Shown: positions 18,793 through 27,610 of the stretch, in pieces
How the letters are laid out: each line of letters begins with the position of its first letter
Position numbering within the stretch: the stretch's first letter is position 1
Assembly: GCA_023807065.1 (NCBI GenBank)
Contig: JAJJLU010000028.1
Coordinates: 1-36,579 of the forward strand
DNA from: Isotricha intestinalis
Lineage: Eukaryota > Ciliophora > Litostomatea > Vestibuliferida > Isotrichidae
Reading direction: 5' to 3'
DNA length: 36,579 bases
Notes under the pieces: generated by a model
What the model saw: only the letters and a program-made list of their open reading frames with translations
Databases searched by the model: none
What the model was told of the DNA's origin: nothing
Program-made: the position numbers and the translations under genes

Positions 18793-19053
18793 TTAATACT
18801 TATTCAGTGAACAGATGAAACAAATAAATTTAGATTTATCACATTTTAAAAATAATTGGATGATTAAAAGAAAAATTAATCTTTTAATACAATTTTTATT
18901 AACCAAAATATTATTTTAATTAGTAATTAATTCAAATATATCTACTTCTTTAAATTGATAAGAAATACTTTTAATAAAGAAATAATAAAGTTTTTTTATC
19001 ACAATTATTTCCTTAAAAATTTGGGATTCTATTATAATTGATTTTAAAATCAT
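18793..19053 (-). pseudogene. Possible small gene relic with one in-frame TAA
   Basis: From an ATG at 19051-19053 one frame runs 45 codons (MILKSIIIESQIFKEI...) to a TAA at 18916-18918. It then stays open another 40 codons, including four Cys codons, to a TAA at 18793-18795. One internal stop in about 86 codons is fewer than expected for spacer DNA this AT-rich. If the internal TAA came from CAA, the product would be an 86-residue protein or the C-terminal part of a longer one. A second frame just upstream (about 19170-19055) also looks protein-like but has several TAA codons. The composition is mostly Ile, Lys, Phe and Leu, so chance remains a serious alternative. No family is recognised. 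Confidence 0.3.
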
Positions 19054-19328
19054 ATTCAATTAAATGATCAACTTAATGAATCATACTTTTATAAAAGTGA
19101 TTTTCCAATAATATATTTTGATTTTCTTTTAATTATATTTCTTGATTCAATTTAATATTTAAAATACTTTTTTTATCAGGTCCAATTTATTATTTCTGTT
19201 TCTTTTGAAAATATTATTGTTAGTATTATTAATATTAAAAAATTTGTTTTTTCAATTAAAAAAATTAATGTAATTTAAACTAAAGAATAATATTTTAATA
19301 TAAAATGAATAAATAATAATATATTTTT
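19054..19328. other. AT-rich spacer beside the kinase gene 3' end
   Basis: About 275 bases are rich in TAA/TTA triplets. A protein-like but stop-interrupted minus-strand frame near 19055-19170 may belong to the relic described at 18793-19053. Nothing else is supported. Confidence 0.3.
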
Positions 19329-19444
19329 TTATTTCCTATTACCAATTTTAGGTTTATATCCAATTGCTTTGGTGTTTGGTTTTTTATAATTATATTTTTC
19401 AATAATTTTTTTTTCACCTTTTGAAGAAATAATTTTGAGTTTCA

Positions 19445-19523
<79 letters not shown>

Positions 19524-21125
19524 ATTATTATTATTATTATTATTATTATTTTTATAATTATTATTTTTATTATTATTATTAATATTATTAAATACTTTAT
19601 GACTTGGTCTTGCACTTGCAACTCTAACTTTAGAATTATTTTTATTTTCAATTGGTAATTTATTAACATTTTGTTTTATTTTATTACTATGATAAGCTTG
19701 ATTATTTATTAAATTATTATTTGGTCTATTATTAACTAAATTATTTGGTACTCTTTTCCCACTTAATACTCTTCCTTTATTATTTATATTATTATTATGT
19801 ATATTATTTTTTAGAATATTATTATTATTATTTTCAATATTATCACTATTAAAATGTTGATAATTATTTTGATATCTATTATTATTTTGTTTGTGACTAT
19901 GACTATGTGATATTATTATTTTTTTTTGTTGGTTATTATTTTTTAAAGGAAGAGAACTTGCTGGTCTTCTTATATTTATATTATTACCTATATTATTATT
20001 TATTAAGTTATTTTGTCTATTTACTTGACTATTTCCTTTATTAAAATTATTATTATGATGATTATCATTTTTTTGTTGATTATTATTATTAGAATAATGA
20101 TTATTTTGATTATTATTATTATTCTTAACATTATTATTTTTTTCTTTTTTATAAAAACCTGATTTCATTGTTTCAAATTCATCATTCATCATCATTTCAT
20201 TTTCGACATTATATTTTTTTTTCTGAGGTAAAATTTTATTAATATCCTTTAATTGCTTGGGTAATTTAATAGTTTTAATTAAATCAACTTCTTCAAATCC
20301 ATTATCATTTTTATAAACATTATCTACATCTTTCATTTTACTTTGAATAATATTTAAAGAAAGTAACTCATCACAAGAAGTTCTTTTATTAGGATCAACA
20401 ATTAACATTCGTGAAATAATATCACTTAAATCTTTAGAATAATGAGAAAGTATTTTTTTATATTCACCTTTCTGAATATTATGATATAAATTAATAAGAG
20501 AAGTTCCTCTAAAAGGAGGAATTAAATTACACATTTCATAAATAATACAACCAACACTCCAAATATCAGTTTTATTATTATATGGTTTATCAATCCAAAT
20601 TTCAGGTGAAGAATAATATGGTGTTCCTGTATGAGTATTTGCACTTCCTATTTTACTTAATTTACTCACGTTTAAATCTCCTATTTTTATTAAACCATTT
20701 TTCATTAAAAATATATTTGCACTTTTTAAATCTCTATGGATTATATTATTATCATGTAAATATTTTAACCCTTTTAATATTTGAATTAATATATTCCAAA
20801 TTGTACTTTCTTGAAAAAATAATTTATTAGCTTTATTATATTTTATTTTTGATTCTATATCACCATCATCAGCATATTCCATTACAATATTTAAAGTTTT
20901 TGAATTTTCATCGTAAAAAGCCTCTTTATATCCTATTATATTAGGATGAGTTAATGAATATAATATTCTTATTTCATTTAATGCATTTTCTCTTTCTTTT
21001 GTTCCTAATAAACTTATTTTTACTCTTTTCATTGCATAAATTTTTAAATCTTCCTTCCTTCTTACTTTATAAACAGAACCAAAGGCTCCAGAACCTAATT
21101 TTTCTCCCAACTGAAAATTTTCCAT
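19329..21125 (-). CDS. NEK-type serine/threonine kinase with Asn-rich basic tail
   Basis: The kinase domain spans about residues 4-258 and has every catalytic element: GSGAFGSV glycine loop (11-18), K33 in AMKRVK, E51, IIHRDLKSAN (128-137, catalytic D132), D150 in GDLN, GTPYYSSPE (168-175) and DIWSVGCIIYEM. The activation segment starts DLNVSK instead of DFG, as in some NEK kinases of algae and ciliates, and the overall pattern is NEK. NEK kinases commonly control cilia, basal bodies and cell-cycle events. The remaining 340 residues or so are disordered, rich in Asn, Lys, Gln and His, with a run of tens of Asn residues near 530-570 encoded by a pure AAT repeat. The tail is basic and has RPxSS, RVLSGKR and RVASARPS patches. 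The gene is divergent from a pseudophosphatase gene 117 bases away. Confidence 0.92.
19446..19550 (-). repeat. (AAT)n microsatellite encoding poly-Asn
   Basis: About 100 bases of ATT/TTA triplets on the plus strand, interrupted once near 19521, encode the poly-Asn run in the kinase tail. The codon is always AAT, so the tract is a pure trinucleotide repeat and should vary in length by slippage. Smaller interrupted AAT tracts occur elsewhere in the same tail. Confidence 0.9.
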
Positions 21126-21242
21126 TTAATATTGTCCTTTCTTTGATTTTTTTATTTTATTTTATAATCACCTAATTATTATTCAATAAAAAAAATAATA
21201 TTTAAATTATAATTTAATTTTATAATTAGGAAAAAATAAATT
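21126..21242. promoter_or_regulatory. Compact divergent promoter, kinase / pseudophosphatase
   Basis: Only 117 bases separate the two start codons, so the promoters of the NEK-type kinase (-) and the phosphatase-like gene (+) must overlap or lie back to back. The sequence is A/T-rich without a recognisable element. The arrangement could allow co-expression. Confidence 0.5.
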
Positions 21243-23354
21243 ATGGAATATACAACTGAAATAATAAACATAGTGAAAATAAAAGAGGGATTTTTTATAG
21301 GAGATAGAATAGCAGGAACAACATTTGAAGTTATAGAACAATTTAAAATAACACATATAATAAATGCAGCAGGGAATGAAATAATAAATCAATTTGAATC
21401 AATAGGAATAAAATATTTAACTTTAAATTGGATAGAAAATCCAAAAAGTATATTATTTGACCCTAAAGATGAAATTGCAGATATAATTTTTACTTTCATT
21501 GAAGATTCATATAAAAATGGAGAAGGACTTTTAGTTCATTCTTCAAAAGGACAAAATAGAGTTTGTATTGTTGTAATAATATATTTAATAAAAAAATATA
21601 ATTGGACTATTCAAAAATGCATTGATTTATTATTTAGTAAAAAAAATGATGTTTTTATTCCTCAATATTTTCTTAAGCAATTAAATCAATTTGAAAATAG
21701 AATCAATCAATTAACTCAAATTAAAAAAAGTTTTAATTGGAGTGAGGAACAAAATAAAGAAGATATTGAAGAATATGTTATGAGAAATACTTATATTAAT
21801 GGATTAAGATTTAAAATTAAAAACAATTCTACTTCAAAAAAAAATATAAAAAATAATTTAAAAGTAGGTTGGGCAGATAATTTAGTCAATATTGATTTAC
21901 AAAGAGATTTATTTTTAATTAAAGATATTAAAGATGTTACTTCTCATATTAATTTGAAACCTATGATAAGTTGCATTAAGAAAAAAAAAAATGATGAAAA
22001 TAAGAACGAAAATGATTTAGAAAATGAGAAAGAAAATATAAATTCAAATTTGGATAATAATAAACTAAATAATAATAATACATTAAAAATAATTGAAAAC
22101 ACTCATTCAATAAAAAATGCAAATATAAAAAATGAAAACAACAATGATAATTATAATGAAATATGTTTAGATGGGAAATTACTTCAAGAAATAAAGGGTT
22201 TAACCAGTAATGAAAATTTGGAAAAAATAACTTTTAATAATATAATTAAACCACAAAAACCAATTAATATAATAAATAGAATTCCCAATGAAAATGTTCA
22301 TAATAAAATAACAAATAATATAAAAATAAAAAGTTCAATTGAAAGTAAAAATATTTCAGGAGAAAATACATTAAAAAGAAATTCAAGTTTTGATAAATCA
22401 AATCAAAATCAAAAAAAAAGTGTAAATTTATTAAATAATAAACAAAGTAATGTATTATTAAATAATAAAGGAAAAAACAAGAAAATAAAATTTGCAAATA
22501 ATTATAGACAAATAGATACAAATAATTTAAATAATTATTTTATTCAAAATCCTGAATTTGAAAATAAAAGAGTAAGAACACCAGATCAATTAAAAAAAAA
22601 TAATAATATAAAAAAACAAAATGAATTAATGATAAATCCAAATAAAAATAAAACTAATTATTTTTTAAATAATAATAAAAAATTAAAAATGATGGATTAT
22701 TACTCAAATAATAATAATATAGAATATAATAATATTTTAAAAAGTAATTTATCAGATTTTCAAAATAAAAATATTTTCCAAAATAAAAATCAATTTTTAG
22801 TAAGTCCAATAAATAATTATAATCCAAAACAATTAAATTTACATACTCCAATGAGAAATAGTAATAGTCAAAATTCAATATTAAATAGAAATAGACCATT
22901 AAATAATTTTAATCCTTCATTAATGAGAAAAGCAAAAACTCCATTATTTAATAGAAATGGGAATTTAAATAATAAACCAATAAAAATTCAAAATAATGAA
23001 TTTTATAAAAAACCATCAACTCCAGATTTAACTTTAAAAAAATCAAAAGATTTAGAAAAATTATATAAAAATCAAAATATATATTTAAATATGAATCATT
23101 TAAAAAATAAAAATAATAATAATATTTTAAAAAGACCTTCAACTGCTCCTCAAAAAGATAAAAAAAATAATAATGTTAATTATAATATTGTTCGAAATAA
23201 AAAATATTTAGGAACAAGGTTAAAAAGAGCTCCTTCTCCGATGTTAAAATCTCATAATAATAATTTATATAAAACTCAAAAAGTAAATATTGAAAAATTG
23301 AGAGATCCTTCTCCTTTATTTAAATCAAATGAAATTTTTAAAAACAAATTTTAA
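21243..23354 (+). CDS. Dual-specificity phosphatase-like protein with Cys-to-Ser active site, Asn-rich tail
   Basis: Residues 1-155 follow a compact dual-specificity phosphatase fold: GFFIGDRIAG (16-25), ITHIINAAG (36-44), YLTLNWIENP (58-67) and the P-loop VHSSKGQNRVC (98-108). The P-loop should read HCxxGxxR. His99, Gly103 and Arg106 are kept but the catalytic Cys is Ser100 (codon TCT), so it is probably a pseudophosphatase that binds rather than hydrolyses phosphoproteins, like STYX. The 540-residue tail is very basic and Asn/Lys-rich, with several (S/T)P sites toward the end (RTPDQ, STPDLTL, RPSTAP, RAPSPM, RDPSPLF). Such sites could be CDK or MAP kinase targets, and the basic tail could bind microtubules or nucleic acid; both are inference. 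It is divergent from a kinase gene whose tail has similar composition. Confidence 0.85.
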   Translation: MEYTTEIINIVKIKEGFFIGDRIAGTTFEVIEQFKITHIINAAGNEIINQFESIGIKYLTLNWIENPKSILFDPKDEIADIIFTFIEDSYKNGEGLLVHSSKGQNRVCIVVIIYLIKKYNWTIQKCIDLLFSKKNDVFIPQYFLKQLNQFENRINQLTQIKKSFNWSEEQNKEDIEEYVMRNTYINGLRFKIKNNSTSKKNIKNNLKVGWADNLVNIDLQRDLFLIKDIKDVTSHINLKPMISCIKKKKNDENKNENDLENEKENINSNLDNNKLNNNNTLKIIENTHSIKNANIKNENNNDNYNEICLDGKLLQEIKGLTSNENLEKITFNNIIKPQKPINIINRIPNENVHNKITNNIKIKSSIESKNISGENTLKRNSSFDKSNQNQKKSVNLLNNKQSNVLLNNKGKNKKIKFANNYRQIDTNNLNNYFIQNPEFENKRVRTPDQLKKNNNIKKQNELMINPNKNKTNYFLNNNKKLKMMDYYSNNNNIEYNNILKSNLSDFQNKNIFQNKNQFLVSPINNYNPKQLNLHTPMRNSNSQNSILNRNRPLNNFNPSLMRKAKTPLFNRNGNLNNKPIKIQNNEFYKKPSTPDLTLKKSKDLEKLYKNQNIYLNMNHLKNKNNNNILKRPSTAPQKDKKNNNVNYNIVRNKKYLGTRLKRAPSPMLKSHNNNLYKTQKVNIEKLRDPSPLFKSNEIFKNKF

Positions 23355-23685
23355 TTTTCATATTAATTTTGATATATATATATTTTCTGGTTAAATATTA
23401 TTTTTTACTTAATGTTATTTAAGTTGTATTAAAATCAAATAAATAATTATATTAATAATAGTGAATAATAATTTTAATAAAATTTATAGGTTATTATTAA
23501 TTATTAATTTAATTTGAATAATATTCAATAATAGTTTTTAAAAATAATTTTAAAACAAAAATTAAATGACAATAACACTTTAAGGTAAAAAGAAGAATTG
23601 AAAAACAAAAAAACATTAAAAAAAATTAAAATTAAATATAATCCTATAAAAAGTATCCATTATTTTAATCAATAAATATAAATTA
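23355..23685. other. AT-rich spacer
   Basis: About 330 bases lie between two plus-strand genes. I see no open frame, repeat or structured RNA. It presumably holds the 3' end signals of the upstream gene and the promoter of the membrane-protein gene at 23686. Confidence 0.4.
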
Positions 23686-24432
23686 ATGTTGTCATCAATA
23701 TTAAAACTCGTTTTTTTGTCACAATTAATAATATTATCTGAATCCCTTGAACAAAAGATTAAAAATTGTAAAATTTTTGAAGGTGAAGTGAAACAAAAAA
23801 CAAAAGCAACATTAGTACCAGGAAGTGGAATATATACAATCGGATTTTATACAGATGTAAGTTCATTTTTAGAAGATGAAAACATTAATTTTTATCTTGA
23901 AATAAATAAAGAGGATCTAACTAGATCTACTGACAAAGGTAAAGAAGAAATTACACCCTCAACTTATGCTTATTTCACTGATGATGTAAGTTATGAGCAA
24001 AACACAAGGGAATGCTATATTGATTCGCTGTCCCAAGTCTCACCAAAAAGTTCTAGTTCTGACTATAGTTATGTAAAATATGATTATAATGTTGTTTATC
24101 AAAAAAAAAAATATTTATATGTTACTGTTAGTACTTCCAGTGAAGATGGATTTCAAAATAATGTTTTTTTTTATTTAGAAGGTGAAGATTATTTATTATT
24201 CATTATCATCATTATTATTGTTTTTGTTGTTTTTATTGTGATTGTTGTTGTGATAATTTGTTTATGTAAGAAAATGAAAGAAATGAAAAAACAACAAATG
24301 ATTAATCAGTATCGGGTGAATAATAGTGCTGGAGTCAATAATCAAGTTACTTCTTCTACAGGTAATCAAGAAAATGCTCAATATGGTATAGTTGTTGTTT
24401 ATCCTTCTGAAGGTTCAACTCCTGGAAAATAA
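23686..24432 (+). CDS. Type I single-pass membrane protein, function unknown
   Basis: The 248-residue protein starts with a clear signal peptide (hydrophobic core about 5-17, cleavage likely near residue 20). The extracellular or lumenal domain (about 21-168) is rich in Ser, Tyr and Asp, looks beta-rich and has two Cys (C28 and the Cys of RECYID near 114) that could form a disulphide. A long transmembrane helix rich in Ile and Val (about 171-195) ends in CLCKKMK, where the Cys residues are possible palmitoylation sites. The cytosolic tail of about 50 residues is Gln, Asn, Ser and Thr-rich. The architecture suggests a surface or endomembrane receptor-like protein; no ligand or family is recognised. 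The coding sequence is less Asn/Lys-biased than its neighbours. Confidence 0.82.
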   Translation: MLSSILKLVFLSQLIILSESLEQKIKNCKIFEGEVKQKTKATLVPGSGIYTIGFYTDVSSFLEDENINFYLEINKEDLTRSTDKGKEEITPSTYAYFTDDVSYEQNTRECYIDSLSQVSPKSSSSDYSYVKYDYNVVYQKKKYLYVTVSTSSEDGFQNNVFFYLEGEDYLLFIIIIIIVFVVFIVIVVVIICLCKKMKEMKKQQMINQYRVNNSAGVNNQVTSSTGNQENAQYGIVVVYPSEGSTPGK

Positions 24433-24801
24433 TTATTTTTAATATATATTTTAATATTATTGATTGGTTGTATATTTATATAGAAAATTTAATAAAAATC
24501 TATTATTTTAAATTCCCTTTTCAAGGTTAATAATTAATAAAAAAATATTTATGTTTTGAAATGAATTTTTATTTGAAAATATATTTTCTGTATTCAAATT
24601 TCTTTTTTATATATTTTTTTTTAAGAAGTTATTTTATTTTTTAAAATTTTTAAATTTTAAAATAGATATCAATCAAAACGATTAAAATTATGTTTTAAAT
24701 ATATGTAATGAATTATCAAATAAATAAATAAAAAATAATTTTTACGAATTATTAATATATATAATTAAATATTTTAATTAATTTATTATAGAATAAAAAT
24801 A
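24433..24801. other. AT-rich spacer
   Basis: About 370 bases lie between two plus-strand genes. It contains long A/T runs and no open frame or repeat that I can support. Confidence 0.4.
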
Positions 24802-26670
24802 ATGTCATCTCAGACTTTATATTATCAAAAGAAATTAACAAATTTTTTTAATTTTTCAAACGTAGAATCAACATATCAATCAGTAGAATTATTAAAAAAG
24901 TCTAAAAAATTAATATTAGACACAGTAAAATATTTTAATTATTCAACATTTTATAATAAACTAACAATGAAACATACTTTTAAAATACCTGAAGTGGCAG
25001 ATTATCCAATTCAAACAAATGAAACAATAATTCCAATTCATAAAAATAAAAAAAGAAACATTAATCTTGGAAGAAAATTAGTTTTATCTGATCAAATTAA
25101 TGAAAGTTTCGCTAAAAAAATAAAAGATGACTTTAATAATAATTTTCCCATTATAGAAAAAAATGCTATTAATTCAAAAACATTTTTAAATTATATTGAT
25201 AAATTTAATAATATGGATGGAGTTATTCATAAATATATTACTTATAAAGAAAAATATTTTGTTAATAAAAATAAAGATGGAAATAAAAGTTTACTTGAAG
25301 AATATATGAATAAAAATATTGATAATGATAATATTATTGAACCTTTTAATGAACCTGTTTTTAAAAAAGAAAATATTTTTAAAATAAAAAATACAGAAGT
25401 TAAATTAAGATGTGATTCAATTATATTATATTTTTATGAAGAAGAAACAAAGAAAAAAATTTCCAAAATAAAATTTCCTTTTGAATGTATTCCCTTTTTT
25501 TATGGAATTGATTTTGATAGTTTTAAATTATTTATTTTTTCAGTTATTGGATATGATTATGAAATAAATCAATTTAAATTAAATATATCTAAATTTAATC
25601 AAGCATATAATAATTATTTAGTAGAAAAAAAATTATATAATGAAGATTGTTACTTATTAAATTATAGTCAAAATTCAAGTTTTAAATATGATTGGATAGT
25701 TCAAAGTGAAAAAAATACAAAAAAATATAAATTAAAAATTCAAATGCCAAAAATGAAAGTAAGATTTAAATATTTTAATAATATAAAAACAACATTAATT
25801 AAATCTTTAGATTCTACAAGAATGTCATATTTAATTTTAGAAAACTTTAAAGATTGGGATTTATTTTTATTAAATTCTTTTTGTATAATTAAACAATTTA
25901 GAAAAACAATAAATCAAGCTTTAAGTTATAGTTTACTTTTAAATAAAAAAAACTTAAAATTTGATTTAGATGATCCAAAAATAAAATTAAATAAAAATAA
26001 TTATTCAACTTTTTCTTCAGTTTTTTTTATAACATTTCAAAAGGAAACATTAGGAAAAAATATATATTTTGAAATAAATACACCAAAAATAAAAGTAAAT
26101 TATAAATCAGATAATGTAGAATCATATGAAAAAATATATAATTTAAATATTAAAGAAGCTATTCAATTAAATAAAATGAGAAAATCTTTTTGGCCAGAAG
26201 ATATGATTAATAGATGTTTAAGTGTTAGAGAAGAATCAAAAAAAGTTGAAACTACTTTAGAATTAGATCAAAAAATTTTTGACTTTGATAATGATTTATT
26301 AAAATATATTAAAAGACAAGATAATTTTTTCAGTGAAATTATTAGAAATAAAGCTATTATTAAAATTACTATTATTTTTCCTTCTATTTCTTTTTATAAT
26401 TCTACTGATTTAAATCAAAAAAAATATAATTTATCAAGAGATGAATTTGAAGAACTTTTTGAAATGCCTATTATTAATTGGTACAAATATGTTATTACCA
26501 ATTATAAAAAAATTAAAAATTTAAATGTTAATAAAACTCTTGTGAATCAAAGATTTAGTGATAAAAAAAATACTTCTATTCCAAATAGTGTTAGAAATGT
26601 TAAAAGAATTAGACAAAAAAGTTTAAGAAATTCTATTAAAAGTTCAAAATATTTTTTATATGATGAATAA
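24802..26670 (+). CDS. Conserved-looking 622-residue protein of unknown function
   Basis: I do not recognise a named family. The N-terminal 200 residues are Lys/Asn-rich and mostly helical. From about 205 to 470 the sequence alternates hydrophobic strands with charged turns: VKLRCDSIILYFYEEE, FPFECIPFFYGIDFDSFKLF, YDWIVQSEK, SYLILENFKDWDLFLLNSF and IYFEINTPKIKVNY. This looks like an ordered beta-rich domain, possibly two related halves. The 470-590 part contains MRKSFWPEDMINR and ends in helices, and the last 40 residues are Arg/Lys/Ser-rich and basic. There is no signal peptide, membrane helix or catalytic motif. It resembles ciliate proteins with an IxxLPFYYGxxFxxF-type phrase, but that is memory of a pattern, not a search. 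An intracellular structural role is only a guess. Confidence 0.8.
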   Translation: MSSQTLYYQKKLTNFFNFSNVESTYQSVELLKKSKKLILDTVKYFNYSTFYNKLTMKHTFKIPEVADYPIQTNETIIPIHKNKKRNINLGRKLVLSDQINESFAKKIKDDFNNNFPIIEKNAINSKTFLNYIDKFNNMDGVIHKYITYKEKYFVNKNKDGNKSLLEEYMNKNIDNDNIIEPFNEPVFKKENIFKIKNTEVKLRCDSIILYFYEEETKKKISKIKFPFECIPFFYGIDFDSFKLFIFSVIGYDYEINQFKLNISKFNQAYNNYLVEKKLYNEDCYLLNYSQNSSFKYDWIVQSEKNTKKYKLKIQMPKMKVRFKYFNNIKTTLIKSLDSTRMSYLILENFKDWDLFLLNSFCIIKQFRKTINQALSYSLLLNKKNLKFDLDDPKIKLNKNNYSTFSSVFFITFQKETLGKNIYFEINTPKIKVNYKSDNVESYEKIYNLNIKEAIQLNKMRKSFWPEDMINRCLSVREESKKVETTLELDQKIFDFDNDLLKYIKRQDNFFSEIIRNKAIIKITIIFPSISFYNSTDLNQKKYNLSRDEFEELFEMPIINWYKYVITNYKKIKNLNVNKTLVNQRFSDKKNTSIPNSVRNVKRIRQKSLRNSIKSSKYFLYDE

Positions 26671-26782
26671 AACAATACTTTTTTTTAATAAAAAATTTTA
26701 TAAAAAAATAAAATATTATAATATAAAAAAATTGAATTATTTAATTATCACTATATATTGTTTTACTATATATAAAAAAATT

Positions 26783-27298
26783 TTATATTGTATATTTATT
26801 ATAATCAATTTGCATTGAAACTAAACATCTAATTAAATAATAATTTAATAAATCTTCAAATAAATAAAAAAATAGTTTTAAATTTATATTTGTTAACCAA
26901 ATATCCATTGCAATAATAAAACATAAATAACATTCACATAAAGTCATTGAATAATCATTACTAAATTTAATAGTAATTAAAGCAATAGAAATATTACAAA
27001 ATAAAAAAATAGAATGTGAAATTTTTTCTTTAGTAAAATGTCTCTTTGTTATTGTTAATTGAATCATAATTTCAAATATTATAAATATGTAAAAACATAA
27101 ATTATATATGATTAATTTTTTATGAGTTTCATTTATATATTTTTCTAAATCTTTTTCATTTTTTATTAAATCTGGAATTTTTGCTTTTTCTTTTTTATTC
27201 TCAAAAGTATTATATTCAGTTGACATTAAATTATCAGAACAAATAGAAATATTATCTTCGTTTTTTTCATTTTTAATTTCTTCATTTTTATTTTCCAT
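26783..27298 (-). CDS. Small four-helix membrane protein, function unknown
   Basis: After 60 polar acidic residues come four likely membrane helices: about 62-82, 94-112, 118-137 and 141-160, with very short loops. TM3 starts with a CECYLC cluster. Both termini are predicted on the same, probably cytosolic, side. At 171 residues it is in the size range of small tetraspan ER or vesicle proteins, but I see no signature that identifies one. The coding sequence starts at the only Met that includes the acidic leader and ends in TAA. It converges on the 622-residue protein gene with 112 bases between stops. Confidence 0.72.
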   Translation of the reverse strand: MENKNEEIKNEKNEDNISICSDNLMSTEYNTFENKKEKAKIPDLIKNEKDLEKYINETHKKLIIYNLCFYIFIIFEIMIQLTITKRHFTKEKISHSIFLFCNISIALITIKFSNDYSMTLCECYLCFIIAMDIWLTNINLKLFFYLFEDLLNYYLIRCLVSMQIDYNKYTI

Positions 27299-27610
27299 TA
27301 AAAATAAATAATATTAATATTATAAATTATATATCACAATAATTTAATTTAAAAAATTAATTCTTCAAAATATAAAAAACTTCTTTATCTATCATTTATT
27401 TTTTGTTTGTTTATTGAGAAGAATCAATATAAAGATAATTATATGAAATAGTTTCAAAAATAAATTTATTATAAATTTCATTTGAATTTATATTTTTATG
27501 TCTTTGTTTTTAATAAAAAACTCTTATTTGATAATCATAAATATTATTTTTTAAAAAAATAATGTTAATTATGATTATTAAAAAATAAATATTTTAAAAA
27601 AATAGTTTTT
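27299..27610. other. AT-rich spacer
   Basis: About 310 bases lie between two minus-strand genes. A 32-codon minus-strand open stretch near 27412-27510 has a protein-like mix of residues but no start codon and is bounded by TAA, so I do not call it. The promoter of the four-helix membrane-protein gene should lie here. Confidence 0.4.

Noticed and set aside
27412..27510. Protein-like 32-codon minus-strand stretch upstream of the membrane-protein gene
   Set aside because: No start codon, bounded by TAA on both sides, and too short to separate from chance.
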